Assembly (NCBI RefSeq): GCF_001676615.1
Contig: NZ_LYXZ01000056.1
Location: forward strand, 208,229 to 272,228
Length of the DNA stretch: 64,000 nt
From: Labrys sp. WJW
Lineage (GTDB): Bacteria > Pseudomonadota > Alphaproteobacteria > Rhizobiales > Labraceae
Direction of reading: 5' to 3'
The notes under the pieces were generated by a model. The model ran no database searches and had not been told where the DNA came from. It was given only the letters and a program-made list of their open reading frames with translations. This document shows positions 8,506-16,982 of the stretch, one piece after another. Position numbers and translations under genes: made by a program. Every line of letters begins with the position of its first letter. The stretch's first letter is position 1.

Positions 8506-9686
8506 CCGACCACCGGATGCCGCAGGCAACGGATGATCTCGATTATGCCAGCCTCGTCGTCGCGCATGACGATGTCCATGCCTTCGAGGCCGTCGTGCCG
8601 CCGATCGTGCAGACCTCGTTGTTCACCTTCTCGAGCTTCGAGGAGATGGCGGCGACCTATCGCGGTGAACAGGTGCGCCCGGTCTATTCGCGCGTCGGCA
8701 ATCCCACCACACGGTTGTTCGAGCAGAAGATCGCCGAACTGGAGCGTACCGAGGATGCCATCGGCTTTGCCAGCGGCATGGGTGCGATTTCCTCCAGCGT
8801 TTTGGCCTTCGTCGAGCCGGGCGATCGGATCGTCTGCGTGCGGCATGTCTATCCCGATGCCTATCGCCTGTTCGAGACCTTGCTGAAGCGCTGGAAGGTC
8901 GAGACGGTTTATGTCGACGGCCGCGATGCCGAGGCCGTGGCGGCGGCCCTGCCGGGTGCCAAGCTGCTTTATTTGGAGAGCCCGAACAGCTGGATGATGG
9001 AGACGCAGGACATTCCCGTCCTCACGGCGCTGGCGCGCAAGCATGGGGTGGTCAGCATCATCGACAACAGCTGGGCTTCACCGGTGTTCCAGCAGCCGGT
9101 GCGCCTCGGCGTCGATCTCGTCGTGCACTCGGCTTCCAAATATATCGGCGGTCATTCGGATGTGGTTGCCGGCGTGGTGGCGGGCCGCAAGGAGCTTGTC
9201 GACATTATCCGGCGCACCATCACCCCGTATCTGGGCGCCAAGCTGGCGCCGTTCGAGGCCTGGCTGCTGTTGCGCGGTCTGCGCACACTGCCGACACGCA
9301 TGAAGGCGCATGAGGCCGCCGGCCTCGCCGTGGCCCGGAGGCTCGGCGAGCTGCCCGAAGTGGTGGCGGTCCATCATCCTGGTCTCGGCAACAGCCTGCC
9401 ACCCGGCCTGAGCGGCACCTCCGGCCTGTTTTCCTTCGAATTCGACGACAGTGTCGACATTCCCGCCTTCTGCAACGCCCTGCGCCTGTTCAAGATCGGC
9501 GTGAGCTGGGGTGGGCATGAAAGCCTGGTGGTGCCGGCCCTGGTGGGGCGTGGGCAGAACGCCGGTCCCAATTCGGCCGTCGATTTCGGCGTGCCCGAAC
9601 GCATGGTGCGGCTGCATGTGGGCCTCGAGGGCGTGGATGCGCTGTGGGGCGACATCACCCAGGCGCTATCAGCCGCGAAGAGATAG
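8502..9686 (+). CDS. Cys/Met-metabolism PLP-dependent enzyme (C-S lyase / gamma-lyase-like)
   Basis: A 394-residue fold type I PLP enzyme of the trans-sulfuration family (cystathionine beta-lyase, gamma-lyase or gamma-synthase class). Seen motifs are RVGNPTTRLFEQKIAELE, the phosphate-binding FASGMGA, the aspartate in SIIDNSWASP, and the Schiff-base lysine in HSASKYIGGHSD. It would cleave or exchange a C-S (or C-O) bond of an amino acid. It is fused by an ATGA overlap to a GntR regulator and followed by a sugar-type ABC importer. That context points to catabolism of an imported compound rather than house-keeping methionine synthesis. The exact substrate is not readable. Confidence 0.85.
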   Translation: MTDHRMPQATDDLDYASLVVAHDDVHAFEAVVPPIVQTSLFTFSSFEEMAATYRGEQVRPVYSRVGNPTTRLFEQKIAELERTEDAIGFASGMGAISSSVLAFVEPGDRIVCVRHVYPDAYRLFETLLKRWKVETVYVDGRDAEAVAAALPGAKLLYLESPNSWMMETQDIPVLTALARKHGVVSIIDNSWASPVFQQPVRLGVDLVVHSASKYIGGHSDVVAGVVAGRKELVDIIRRTITPYLGAKLAPFEAWLLLRGLRTLPTRMKAHEAAGLAVARRLGELPEVVAVHHPGLGNSLPPGLSGTSGLFSFEFDDSVDIPAFCNALRLFKIGVSWGGHESLVVPALVGRGQNAGPNSAVDFGVPERMVRLHVGLEGVDALWGDITQALSAAKR

Positions 9687-9692
9687 GGCGAG

Positions 9693-9723
9693 CCCGGACG
9701 CAATCCGCCGGAAGGCGTCCGGG
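9693..9723 (+). promoter_or_regulatory. Stem-loop between PLP enzyme and binding-protein gene
   Basis: Nine-base perfect arms CCCGGACGC (9693-9701) and GCGTCCGGG (9715-9723) with a 13-base loop, right after the PLP enzyme stop. No U-tract follows. It may attenuate or protect the message ahead of the highly expressed binding-protein gene. Confidence 0.45.
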
Positions 9724-9767
9724 ACGACCTTGGAAGTGAAGCGCAATAACAAGAGAGGGGAGTCTCA

Positions 9768-11033
9768 ATGTTCAAGAAACTGCTGCTGGCCGCCACGGCG
9801 TCGCTGGCCATGACCTTGCCTGCTTGGGCGGATACCACGCTCAAGCTGACGGAAGTCATCACCAGCCCCGAGCGTACGGAGACGCTCAAGCAGATCGTTA
9901 AGACCTTCGAGGACGCCAATCCCGGCGTGAAGGTCGAGATCACTTCGCTGCCCTGGGGCCAGGCCTTCGAGAAGTTCGCCACCATGGTTTCGGCGGGCGA
10001 TACGCCCGATGTGGTCGAGATGCCGGATCGCTGGATCTCGCTCTACGCCAATAACGGCATGCTGGAGAACCTCGAGCCCTATCTGGCCAAGTGGGACCAC
10101 ACCAAGGATCTCAACGACAAGACGCTCCAAATGGGGCGCTACATCAACAACACCGCCTATGGATTGCCCTACGGCTTCTATCTGCGCGCGATGTTCTACA
10201 ACAAGAAGCTGTTCAAGCAGGCCGGCATCGACAATCCGCCCAAGACGATTGACGAGTTCGTCGAGAGCGCCAAGAAGATTTCCGCCATTCCCGGCAAGTT
10301 CGGCTACTGCCTGCGCGGCGGCCCGGGCGGCCTCAATGGCTGGATGATGATGGGTGCGACCGCGGCCGGCAACGACACCTTCTTCAAGCCAGACGGCACC
10401 TCCACCATGGCCGACCCTGCCTGGGTGAAGGGCCTCAGCGTGTTCGTCGATCTCTACAAGAACGGCTACGTCCCCAAGGACAGCGTGAACTGGGGTTTCA
10501 ACGAGATCGTCACCGGCTTCTATTCCGGTACCTGTGCCATGCTCGACCAGGATCCGGATGCGCTGATCGCCGTGGCCGACAAGATGAGCAAGGACGACTA
10601 CGACGTCGCTCCCATGCCCAAGGGGCCGGCCGGCAAGAGCTTCCCGACCCTGGGCTATGCCTCCTGGTCGATGTTCGCCGCCTCGGAGAACAAGGATCTG
10701 GCCTGGAAACTGATCGCGGCGCTGGACAGCCCCGAAGGCAATATCGCGTGGAACAAGCGCACCGGCGCCCTGCCGATCTACAAGGCGGCGGAGCAGGATC
10801 CCTTCTACGCCGATCCCAAGTTCAAGGGCTGGTTCGACGAACTGCGGGATCCCAATGTGGTGCCGCTGGTCATGCCGTTCCATCTCGAGGAGTGGGCCTT
10901 CTTCGACAGCTCCATCGCACTGAAGACCACGCAGCAGGCCTTGCTTGGCCAGCTCGCGCCTGACCAGCTTGCCAGCCAATGGGCCGAATATCTGACCAAG
11001 GCTCAGCAGGCCTACCTGGCAAAGAAGAAATAA
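9768..11033 (+). CDS. Sugar-type (CUT1) ABC importer, periplasmic binding protein
   Basis: A 421-residue family 1 solute-binding protein with a clean Sec signal peptide (KKLLLAATASLAMTLPAWA, cleavage near residue 21). The mature part shows the family pattern: FEDANPGVKVEI, WGQAFEKFATMVSAGDTPDVVEM and GWMMMGATAAGNDTF. An AGAGGGGAG ribosome site lies 6 to 7 bases before ATG. It supplies the two permeases and ATPase downstream. The ligand could be a sugar, a polyol or a glycosylated compound; the adjacent C-S lyase makes a sulfur-containing conjugate worth considering. Confidence 0.92.
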   Translation: MFKKLLLAATASLAMTLPAWADTTLKLTEVITSPERTETLKQIVKTFEDANPGVKVEITSLPWGQAFEKFATMVSAGDTPDVVEMPDRWISLYANNGMLENLEPYLAKWDHTKDLNDKTLQMGRYINNTAYGLPYGFYLRAMFYNKKLFKQAGIDNPPKTIDEFVESAKKISAIPGKFGYCLRGGPGGLNGWMMMGATAAGNDTFFKPDGTSTMADPAWVKGLSVFVDLYKNGYVPKDSVNWGFNEIVTGFYSGTCAMLDQDPDALIAVADKMSKDDYDVAPMPKGPAGKSFPTLGYASWSMFAASENKDLAWKLIAALDSPEGNIAWNKRTGALPIYKAAEQDPFYADPKFKGWFDELRDPNVVPLVMPFHLEEWAFFDSSIALKTTQQALLGQLAPDQLASQWAEYLTKAQQAYLAKKK

Positions 11034-11058
11034 CCGTTCCGTAGGCTCTGCGCGTCTT

Positions 11059-11204
11059 CCTTCTCCTCTTACGGGAGAAGGTGGCACGAACTGCCGGATG
11101 AGGGGAGATATGCGACCTCTCCAGGGGGGCGCTGGAACCCCTCATCCGCCTGCCGGCACCCGGTCCACTCCAAGCGGAGCGGACGTACCCGCAAGGGGAG
11201 AAGG
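11059..11204. repeat. Paired inverted copies of a rhizobial-type intergenic repeat
   Basis: Two copies of one element face each other. The left copy has CCTTCTCC...GGGAGAAGG (11059-11081) followed by TGCCGGATGAGGGG (11092-11105). The right copy is its reverse complement, with CCCCTCATCCG (from 11138) and GGGGAGAAGG (11195-11204). The unit resembles the CCTTCTCCCC / GGATGAGGGG palindromes found in many rhizobial genomes. It lies between the binding-protein stop (11033) and the first permease, so its folded RNA may limit permease expression. Confidence 0.8.
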
Positions 11205-11262
11205 GACGGTTGGGCGCGCCGGCTGCCTTCTCGGTCCCCAGCCCGTTCCCGATCGGATCATC

Positions 11263-12186
11263 ATGGCTCTGGCAGACATCCCCATTCAAACCAGACGGCG
11301 CAGCCGAAGCGCCTGGCTGGCGCTCGAACCCTGGCTCTATGCCACCCCTTCGATCATCCTGATCGTGGCGATCATGCTCGTGCCGCTGGCGATCGGCATG
11401 TCCTACGCATTCCGTGATATCCAACTCCTGAAGCCGTTCGGGGGAGGCTATGTCGGCCTCGAGCATTTCCGCACGTTGTGGGGCGACCTGAATTTCTGGA
11501 ACGCTCTCTCCAATACGGTTTTGTGGACCGTGATCTCGGTCGCGCTGCAATTCGTGCTGGGACTCATCCTGGCCTTGCTGTTGAACCGGCCTTTCCCCGG
11601 ACGCGGCGTGGTGCAGGCCCTGGTGTTCCTGCCTTGGGCCGTGCCCAGCTTCCTGTCCGGCCTCAACTGGGCCTGGATGTTCAACCCCATTGTCGGCCCC
11701 TTGCCGCATTGGCTGTCCGGACTGGGGGTGATGTCCGCGCCCGACAATCTTCTGTCCAGCCCGACCCATGCCATCTGGGGACCGATCGTCGCCAATGTCT
11801 GGTGGGGCTTCCCCTTCTTCGCCATCACCCTGCTGGCCGCCCTGCAATCCATTCCGCAGGATATCTACGAGGCCGCTGAGATCGATGGTGCCGGGCCGCT
11901 CAAGCGCTTCACCTCGATCACCATACCGTTCCTGGCGCCGACAATTGCCATCACGGTGCTGCTGCGCGCCGTCTGGATCGCCAATTCGGCCGATCTCATC
12001 GTGGTGATGACCGGGGGCGGGCCGGCGGATTCGACCCAGATCGTGGCCAGCTACATCTACACGCAGGCCTATAAGCGCCTCGATTTCGGTTATGCCTCGG
12101 CGATCTCGCTGGTGCTGCTCGTGCTGCTGCTCGCCTATGCCTCCACGCTGATCGCGCTCCGGCAAATGCTGATCCGGAAGGGATGA
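11263..12186 (+). CDS. CUT1 ABC importer, permease (MalF/UgpA-like)
   Basis: A 307-residue inner-membrane permease with about six transmembrane helices and the EAA loop YEAAEIDGAGPLKRFTSITIP (about residues 205-225). The open frame reaches back into the repeat upstream, but homology begins around the LEPWLYATPSIILI segment. ATG at 11263 is therefore chosen; translation through the repeat is unlikely. It overlaps the next permease by ATGA and would form a heterodimer with it. Confidence 0.9.
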   Translation: MALADIPIQTRRRSRSAWLALEPWLYATPSIILIVAIMLVPLAIGMSYAFRDIQLLKPFGGGYVGLEHFRTLWGDLNFWNALSNTVLWTVISVALQFVLGLILALLLNRPFPGRGVVQALVFLPWAVPSFLSGLNWAWMFNPIVGPLPHWLSGLGVMSAPDNLLSSPTHAIWGPIVANVWWGFPFFAITLLAALQSIPQDIYEAAEIDGAGPLKRFTSITIPFLAPTIAITVLLRAVWIANSADLIVVMTGGGPADSTQIVASYIYTQAYKRLDFGYASAISLVLLVLLLAYASTLIALRQMLIRKG

Positions 12187-13028
12187 CTATGCGCCGCTCC
12201 ACACGTCGATCCCTCTATTGGGCCCTGCACTACACGCTGATCGGCCTGTTCCTGGCCTTCGCCCTGTTTCCGCTGTACTGGCTGTTCAAGGTCTCTGTCA
12301 CGCCAAATGACCTGCTCTACAGCGAGGGGGTGAAGCTGTGGCCGTCGCGCTTCAGCTTCGATCACTATACCTCGGTGATCCGTCACACGGATTTTCCGCT
12401 GTTCTTCCGCAACAGCGTGATCATCTCCGGCTTCACCGCCCTGTTCACCACATTTCTGGCGGCCGGGGCCGGCTACAGCTTCTCGCGCTTCGTCTACAAG
12501 GGGAAGTTCTGGCTGGTCGGGCTGATGCTGATTACCCAGATGTTCCCGCTGGTAATGACGATCGCGCCGATCTTCAAGCTGTTCCAGCCGCTCGGCCTCA
12601 ACAACAGCCTGACCGGCCTGATCATCATCTATACCGCCTATAACGTCCCGTTCGCAGCCTTCCTGATGCAGTCCTTCTTCGACGGCATCCCGAAGGACCT
12701 GGAGGAAGCGGCGATGATCGACGGCGCCACGCGCTTCGGGGCGCTGCGCCAGATCATCCTGCCCCTGACCATGCCCGGCATTGCCGCCACGCTCGGCTTC
12801 GTCTTCACCGCTGCCTGGAGCGAACTGCTCTTCGCCCTGATGCTCAACACCAAGGACAGCGTGATCACCTTCCCGGTGGGGCTGCTCAACTTCGTCTCGA
12901 AGTTCGCGGTGGATTTCGGGCAGATGATGGCGGCCGGCGTGCTCGCGCTCATCCCCGTCTGCATCTTCTTCTTCCTGATCCAGCGTTACCTGGTCCAGGG
13001 CCTCACGGCTGGCGCCGTGAAGGGCTGA
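12183..13028 (+). CDS. CUT1 ABC importer, permease (MalG/UgpE-like)
   Basis: A 281-residue permease with about six transmembrane helices. The EAA loop is LEEAAMIDGATRFGALRQIILP (about residues 177-198), typical of the MalG side. The start codon overlaps the stop of the preceding permease in ATGA, so translation is coupled. It partners the previous permease and the ATPase that follows 13 bases later. Confidence 0.92.
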   Translation: MTMRRSTRRSLYWALHYTLIGLFLAFALFPLYWLFKVSVTPNDLLYSEGVKLWPSRFSFDHYTSVIRHTDFPLFFRNSVIISGFTALFTTFLAAGAGYSFSRFVYKGKFWLVGLMLITQMFPLVMTIAPIFKLFQPLGLNNSLTGLIIIYTAYNVPFAAFLMQSFFDGIPKDLEEAAMIDGATRFGALRQIILPLTMPGIAATLGFVFTAAWSELLFALMLNTKDSVITFPVGLLNFVSKFAVDFGQMMAAGVLALIPVCIFFFLIQRYLVQGLTAGAVKG

Positions 13029-13041
13029 AAGGGTTATTCCG

Positions 13042-14109
13042 ATGGCCAATATCGAAGTGAAAGCCGTCCGCAAGAACTACGGCGCCTTGCCCATCCTCAA
13101 GGGCATCGACCTCTCCATCGCCTCGGGCGAATTCGTGGTGCTGGTCGGCCCCTCCGGCTGCGGCAAGTCGACCCTGCTGCGTCTCATCGCCGGTCTGGAG
13201 GACACCAGCCAGGGGCAGATCCTCATCGATGGCGCCACGGTGAACGACCTGCCGCCTAGGGATCGCGACATCGCCATGGTGTTCCAGTCCTACGCGCTCT
13301 ATCCGCATATGAGCGTGCGCGACAATATGAGCTATGCGCTCAAGCTGCGGAAGAAAGCAGCCGATTTCATCTCGAGCGCAGTGACCAAGGCCGGGGCCAA
13401 ACTCGGCCTGGAGGCCCTGCAGGACCGCAAGCCGCGGCAATTGTCGGGCGGGCAGCGCCAGCGTGTCGCCATGGGACGCGCCATCGTGCGCAATCCCAAG
13501 GCCTTCCTGTTCGACGAGCCGCTCTCCAATCTCGATGCCCGCCTGCGCGAGCAGATGCGTTTCGAGATCCGCAAGCTGCACCGGGATCTCGGTGCGACCT
13601 CGGTCTATGTCACGCATGACCAGATCGAGGCGATGACCATGGCCGATCGCATCGTCGCCATGAACGGGGGCGTGATCCAGCAGGTCGGCGCGCCGCTCGA
13701 ACTCTATGACGATCCCGCCAACATGTTCGTGGCCGGCTTCATCGGTTCGCCGGCGATGAACTTTCTGGATGCCCAGGCGCAGCCGGGCGAGGGCGGTACG
13801 ACCCTGCGCGTCGGGGATACGGTGCTTGCCGTCCTGCCGGGCCAGCGCCTGCCCGAGAAGATCGTCGTCGGCATTCGTCCGGAGCGTGCGGCACTCTCGC
13901 CGGACGGCAACGTGCCGGCTCGCGTCGATCTGGTCGAGCCGACAGGTCTCGGTACGGTGGCGCATCTGGAGATCGGTGGGCAGGGCCTGAAGCTGTTCAC
14001 CACCGAGCGCCCTGCCTTGACGGCAGGCGAGGTCGTGAGGCTGGCGATCGCTCCCGGCGATCTGCGCCTGTTCGACCCGGCGAGCGGAGAACGCATCAGA
14101 CTGGCCTGA
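13042..14109 (+). CDS. CUT1 ABC importer, ATP-binding subunit (UgpC/MsmK-like)
   Basis: A 355-residue ABC ATPase. Walker A GPSGCGKST lies near residue 36, the Q-loop in FQSYALYPHM, the signature at LSGGQRQRV, Walker B in AFLFDEPLSNLDA, and the switch His in VTHDQIEAM. The C-terminal third is a MOI/TOBE-type regulatory domain, as in UgpC/MalK. The spacing around the helical domain is unusually long (KLRKKAADFISSAVTKAGAKLG), where most family members have about ten fewer residues. It closes the operon that begins with the GntR gene. Confidence 0.93.
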   Translation: MANIEVKAVRKNYGALPILKGIDLSIASGEFVVLVGPSGCGKSTLLRLIAGLEDTSQGQILIDGATVNDLPPRDRDIAMVFQSYALYPHMSVRDNMSYALKLRKKAADFISSAVTKAGAKLGLEALQDRKPRQLSGGQRQRVAMGRAIVRNPKAFLFDEPLSNLDARLREQMRFEIRKLHRDLGATSVYVTHDQIEAMTMADRIVAMNGGVIQQVGAPLELYDDPANMFVAGFIGSPAMNFLDAQAQPGEGGTTLRVGDTVLAVLPGQRLPEKIVVGIRPERAALSPDGNVPARVDLVEPTGLGTVAHLEIGGQGLKLFTTERPALTAGEVVRLAIAPGDLRLFDPASGERIRLA

Positions 14110-14245
14110 TGCGCAGGGTTTTCATCGGACAAGGGCTGGCCAAGCCGGCATCACCCATGACAAAAGAGGGGCTGAATTCCTTTCAGCTCCGCATGACGCC
14201 TTCCCCGGCCGGGGTAGCTGCATGCCTTTTCTTTTGTGAGATTTG

Positions 14246-15475
14246 ATGTCCCGCATTGCAACGACGGGCGAGGCTACGCATGAGCCCGTGGCCTCCGGCT
14301 GGATTACCCTGCTGATTGCGGCGGCCTGTGGCCTCATCGCCGCGAATATCTATTATGCCCAGCCGCTGGTCGGTCTGATCAGCGTCGATCTCGGCATGTC
14401 GCCGGGCGCAGCCGGGCTGATCGTGACGATGACGCAGATCGGCTACGGCGCCGGTCTGCTGTTCCTGGTGCCCCTCGGCGATCTGATCGAGAATCGCAAG
14501 CTCATCCTCTGGGTGATGATGCTGGCCGTCATTGCTCTGGCGGGGGCCATGCTGGCCCGCAGCAGCCTGCAATTCCTGGTCTCCGCCTTGCTGATCGGGC
14601 TCGGTTCCGTGGCCGTGCAGATCCTCGTACCCTTTGCCGCGCATCTGGCGCCCGAGGCGCGGCGGGGCAGGGTGGTCGGCAATGTGATGAGCGGGCTGAT
14701 GGTCGGCATCATGCTGGCCCGCCCGGTATCGAGCCTGATCACCTATTTCAGCTCCTGGCACATGGTGTTCCTCGTCTCCATCGTTGCCATGCTGGTGCTG
14801 GGCGTTGTGCTGGCCCGCGCCTTGCCGAAACGCCAGCCGCCGCCGGCTCCGTCCTACGGCCGGCTTCTGCTCTCGATGGCGACCTTGATGCGCACCACGC
14901 CGATCCTGCGCCGGCGTGCGCTCTATCAGGCCTGCATGTTCGGCGCCTTCAGTGTGTTCTGGACCTGCACCCCGCTGTTGCTGGCAAGCCCTGCCTTCGG
15001 CATGACGCAATCGGGCATCGCGCTGTTCGCGCTGGCCGGAGCGGCAGGCGCAGTGGCGGCTCCCATCGCCGGACGGATTGCCGATCGCGGCTGGGTCCGT
15101 CCGGCCTCGGCCTTCGCCATGACGCTCGGCGCGGTCAGCTTTCTGCTCACCCATCTGGCCGAGCCAGGATCGAACCTGTCCCTCGGCCTTTTGGTCACGG
15201 CCGCGATCGCGCTCGATTTCGGCGTCTCGGCCAATGTCGTGCTCGGTCAGCGGCTGATCTACAATCTGGGGGCGGAATATCGCAGCCGTCTCAACGGCGT
15301 CTATATGGCGACCTTCTTCGTGGGCGGCGCCCTCGGCTCGGCTCTGGGCGGCTGGGTCTATGCCCATGGCGGCTGGACGGCAACGTCCTGGCTCGGCTTT
15401 GCCCTGCCGGTGCTTGCCTTGCTTTATTTCTCGACGGAAAAGAGGGCTTCAATCAGCCCAGGAGTCAGGATCTGA
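14246..15475 (+). CDS. MFS transporter
   Basis: A major facilitator protein of about 409 residues with twelve predicted transmembrane helices. The sequence ANIYYAQPLVGLI near residue 37 and GYGAGLLFLVPLGDLIENRK near residues 74-93 (the loop 2-3 motif) match the AraJ/YgaY-like sugar-efflux or drug-efflux branch. ATG 14246 is preceded by an in-frame TTG. A weak hairpin (GGGGCTGAA / TTCAGCTCC) lies upstream of it. The next gene starts two bases after its stop, so the two are co-transcribed. The substrate is unknown. Confidence 0.85.
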   Translation: MSRIATTGEATHEPVASGWITLLIAAACGLIAANIYYAQPLVGLISVDLGMSPGAAGLIVTMTQIGYGAGLLFLVPLGDLIENRKLILWVMMLAVIALAGAMLARSSLQFLVSALLIGLGSVAVQILVPFAAHLAPEARRGRVVGNVMSGLMVGIMLARPVSSLITYFSSWHMVFLVSIVAMLVLGVVLARALPKRQPPPAPSYGRLLLSMATLMRTTPILRRRALYQACMFGAFSVFWTCTPLLLASPAFGMTQSGIALFALAGAAGAVAAPIAGRIADRGWVRPASAFAMTLGAVSFLLTHLAEPGSNLSLGLLVTAAIALDFGVSANVVLGQRLIYNLGAEYRSRLNGVYMATFFVGGALGSALGGWVYAHGGWTATSWLGFALPVLALLYFSTEKRASISPGVRI

Positions 15476-15476
15476 C

Positions 15477-15827
15477 ATGAGTGTGACGATCTACGGCATC
15501 AAGACCTGCGATACCATGAAGAAGGCGCGGACCTGGCTCGAGACCCATGGCAAGGCCTATGCCTTTCACGATTATCGGGTCGAAGGCATCGATCGCGCGC
15601 ATCTGGATGCCTGGGCGGACAAGGTCGGCTGGGAAGTCCTGCTGAACAAGACCAGCACGACCTTCCGGGCCTTGTCCGAAGGCGACAAGCAGGGCATCGA
15701 CCGAGCCAAGGCAATCGACTTGATGCTGGCCGAGCCGACCATGATCAAGCGGCCCGTCCTCGATCTCGGCAATGGCAAGCTGCTTGTCGGCTTCAAGCCG
15801 GATCGCTATGCCGCCGCGATGGCTTGA
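15477..15827 (+). CDS. ArsC/Spx-family protein (YffB-like)
   Basis: A 116-residue thioredoxin-fold protein of the ArsC/Spx family. It has the single N-terminal cysteine C11 in GIKTCDTMKKARTWL, a central LLNKTSTTFRAL segment and the C-terminal RPVLDLGNGKLLVGF. The lack of a CxxC pair and of a full ArsC loop make it closer to YffB than to a true arsenate reductase. YffB-type proteins are cytoplasmic and poorly understood. AGGAG about 13 bases upstream of ATG 15477, which itself is just after the MFS stop, supports this start. Arsenate reduction should not be assumed. Confidence 0.82.
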   Translation: MSVTIYGIKTCDTMKKARTWLETHGKAYAFHDYRVEGIDRAHLDAWADKVGWEVLLNKTSTTFRALSEGDKQGIDRAKAIDLMLAEPTMIKRPVLDLGNGKLLVGFKPDRYAAAMA

Positions 15828-15876
15828 TGGGGACAGGGCGGGCCGTGTGCTAACCTGACGGACAAGAGCACTTATG

Positions 15877-15958
15877 TTGGTGTGCTGATCTTCAGATCGG
15901 CATTCTGGGTAGCGATATGTCTGTCGAAAAGATGCCGATCTGGAGATCGGCACACCAA
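15877..15958. repeat. Palindromic intergenic repeat
   Basis: Inverted arms of 27 bases at 15877-15903 and 15932-15958 with two mismatches. The arm core is GTGTGCNGATCTNCAGATCGG. The arms themselves contain a nested dyad (GATCTCCAGATC-like). It sits between convergent genes, the ArsC-like gene on plus and the DUF1428 gene on minus, and may act as a transcript end or a protein-bound repeat. Confidence 0.8.
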
Positions 15959-16009
15959 TTCTGATGACTTGGATTGACCCCTATGAACAAGCGGCGATGA
16001 GGATCTGGC

Positions 16010-16363
16010 CTACATCTCGATCAGGCTGGTGAACCCGCCAAAGATCATGCGCTTGCCGTCGAAGGGCGCGTTCGCCATGCTGCCCTCCAGCCGGGGATCG
16101 GCCATCACCTTGGCCATGACGGCATCGCGCTCCTCGCGCGAGCGGTAGGTCACCCAGGAGAAGATGACGATTTCGTCCTCCTTGGCCTGAACGGCGCGCG
16201 GAAAGGACGTGACTTCACCATAGGGGACATCGTCGGCGACGTATTCGACATAGCTGAGTGCGCCATGTTCCATCCACACCTGGCCGCCGAGACGAGCCAT
16301 TTCCTCGTAGGCCTTGAGGTTTTGCTTGGGCACGGCGACAACGAAACCGTCGACATAGGTCAT
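16010..16363 (-). CDS. DUF1428 family protein (YbaA-like)
   Basis: A 117-residue cytoplasmic protein. It begins MTYVDGFVVAVPKQNLKAYEEMA and has the family pattern of a ferredoxin-like alpha/beta dimer (WMEHGALSYVEYVADD, EIVIFSWVTYRSREERDAV, GKRMIFGGF). DUF1428 proteins are widely spread and have no proven function. AGGAGGAAG upstream of ATG supports the start. It is a single gene between a palindrome and the copper cluster. Confidence 0.85.
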   Translation of the reverse strand: MTYVDGFVVAVPKQNLKAYEEMARLGGQVWMEHGALSYVEYVADDVPYGEVTSFPRAVQAKEDEIVIFSWVTYRSREERDAVMAKVMADPRLEGSMANAPFDGKRMIFGGFTSLIEM

Positions 16364-16459
16364 TTCAGCTTCCTCCTGCTTCGATCTCCCAAGGACGTTC
16401 GATACCCGGACAAGCCGACAGCCCCGGCAAGATTTTGTGAGCTGCGGGGCCGGCCGGCA

Positions 16460-16951
16460 TCAGGATCGCTTTTGAAAACGCTTGATGACCCGCTCGCGTT
16501 TCAGGCGCGACAAGCACTGTATCCAGAAGATGCCGTCGAGCTGGTCGATCTCGTGCTGCAAGCAGACGGCGAGGAGGCCATCGGCTTCTTCCGTTTCCTG
16601 CGTTCCTTCGAGTGTCTGGAAGGTCACGCGCACGCGCGCCGGGCGTTCGACCGTCTCGGTCACTCCAGGCATGGAGACGCTGCCTTCGACGTGCTCTCGC
16701 TTATCCTGCGAAGACCAGACGATGGCTGGATTGACATAGACTCGCACCCTGTTCTCGCCGGGCAATTCGAGCACCGTAAGGCGCTTGGCGATGCCCAGAT
16801 GCGGGGCGGTGATGCCGATGCCGGGCGCGGCCCGCATGGTGTCGAGCAGATCCTGGGCAAGAACTGCCAGATCGGCGTCGAAAGCGGTGACCGGGGCTGC
16901 GGGAAGGCGCAAGCGCGGATCGGGAAAGCGCAGAATCGGTTGGGCAGGCAT
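16460..16951 (-). CDS. Peptide-deformylase-like protein lacking metal ligands
   Basis: A 163-residue protein with the deformylase fold pattern but altered catalytic motifs. Motif 1 is GIGITAPH (44-51) where the enzyme has GxGxAAxQ. Motif 2 is EGSVS (89-93), so the metal-ligand cysteine is Ser91. Motif 3 is HEIDQ (133-137), so the second metal histidine is Gln137. The catalytic Glu134 and His133 remain. With two of three metal ligands changed, deformylase activity is unlikely; a binding or regulatory role is possible. Deformylase-like relatives are known in rhizobia. It starts about 30 bases after the cueR stop and may be read from the copper promoter. Confidence 0.85.
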   Translation of the reverse strand: MPAQPILRFPDPRLRLPAAPVTAFDADLAVLAQDLLDTMRAAPGIGITAPHLGIAKRLTVLELPGENRVRVYVNPAIVWSSQDKREHVEGSVSMPGVTETVERPARVRVTFQTLEGTQETEEADGLLAVCLQHEIDQLDGIFWIQCLSRLKRERVIKRFQKRS

Positions 16952-16982
16952 CGTGGGAAGCTAGCTTATCTCGTCAGCATCA

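Noticed and set aside
15477..15827. Arsenate reductase and arsenic resistance cluster
   Set aside because: The protein fits YffB/Spx better, and no arsR, arsB or acr3 gene is nearby.
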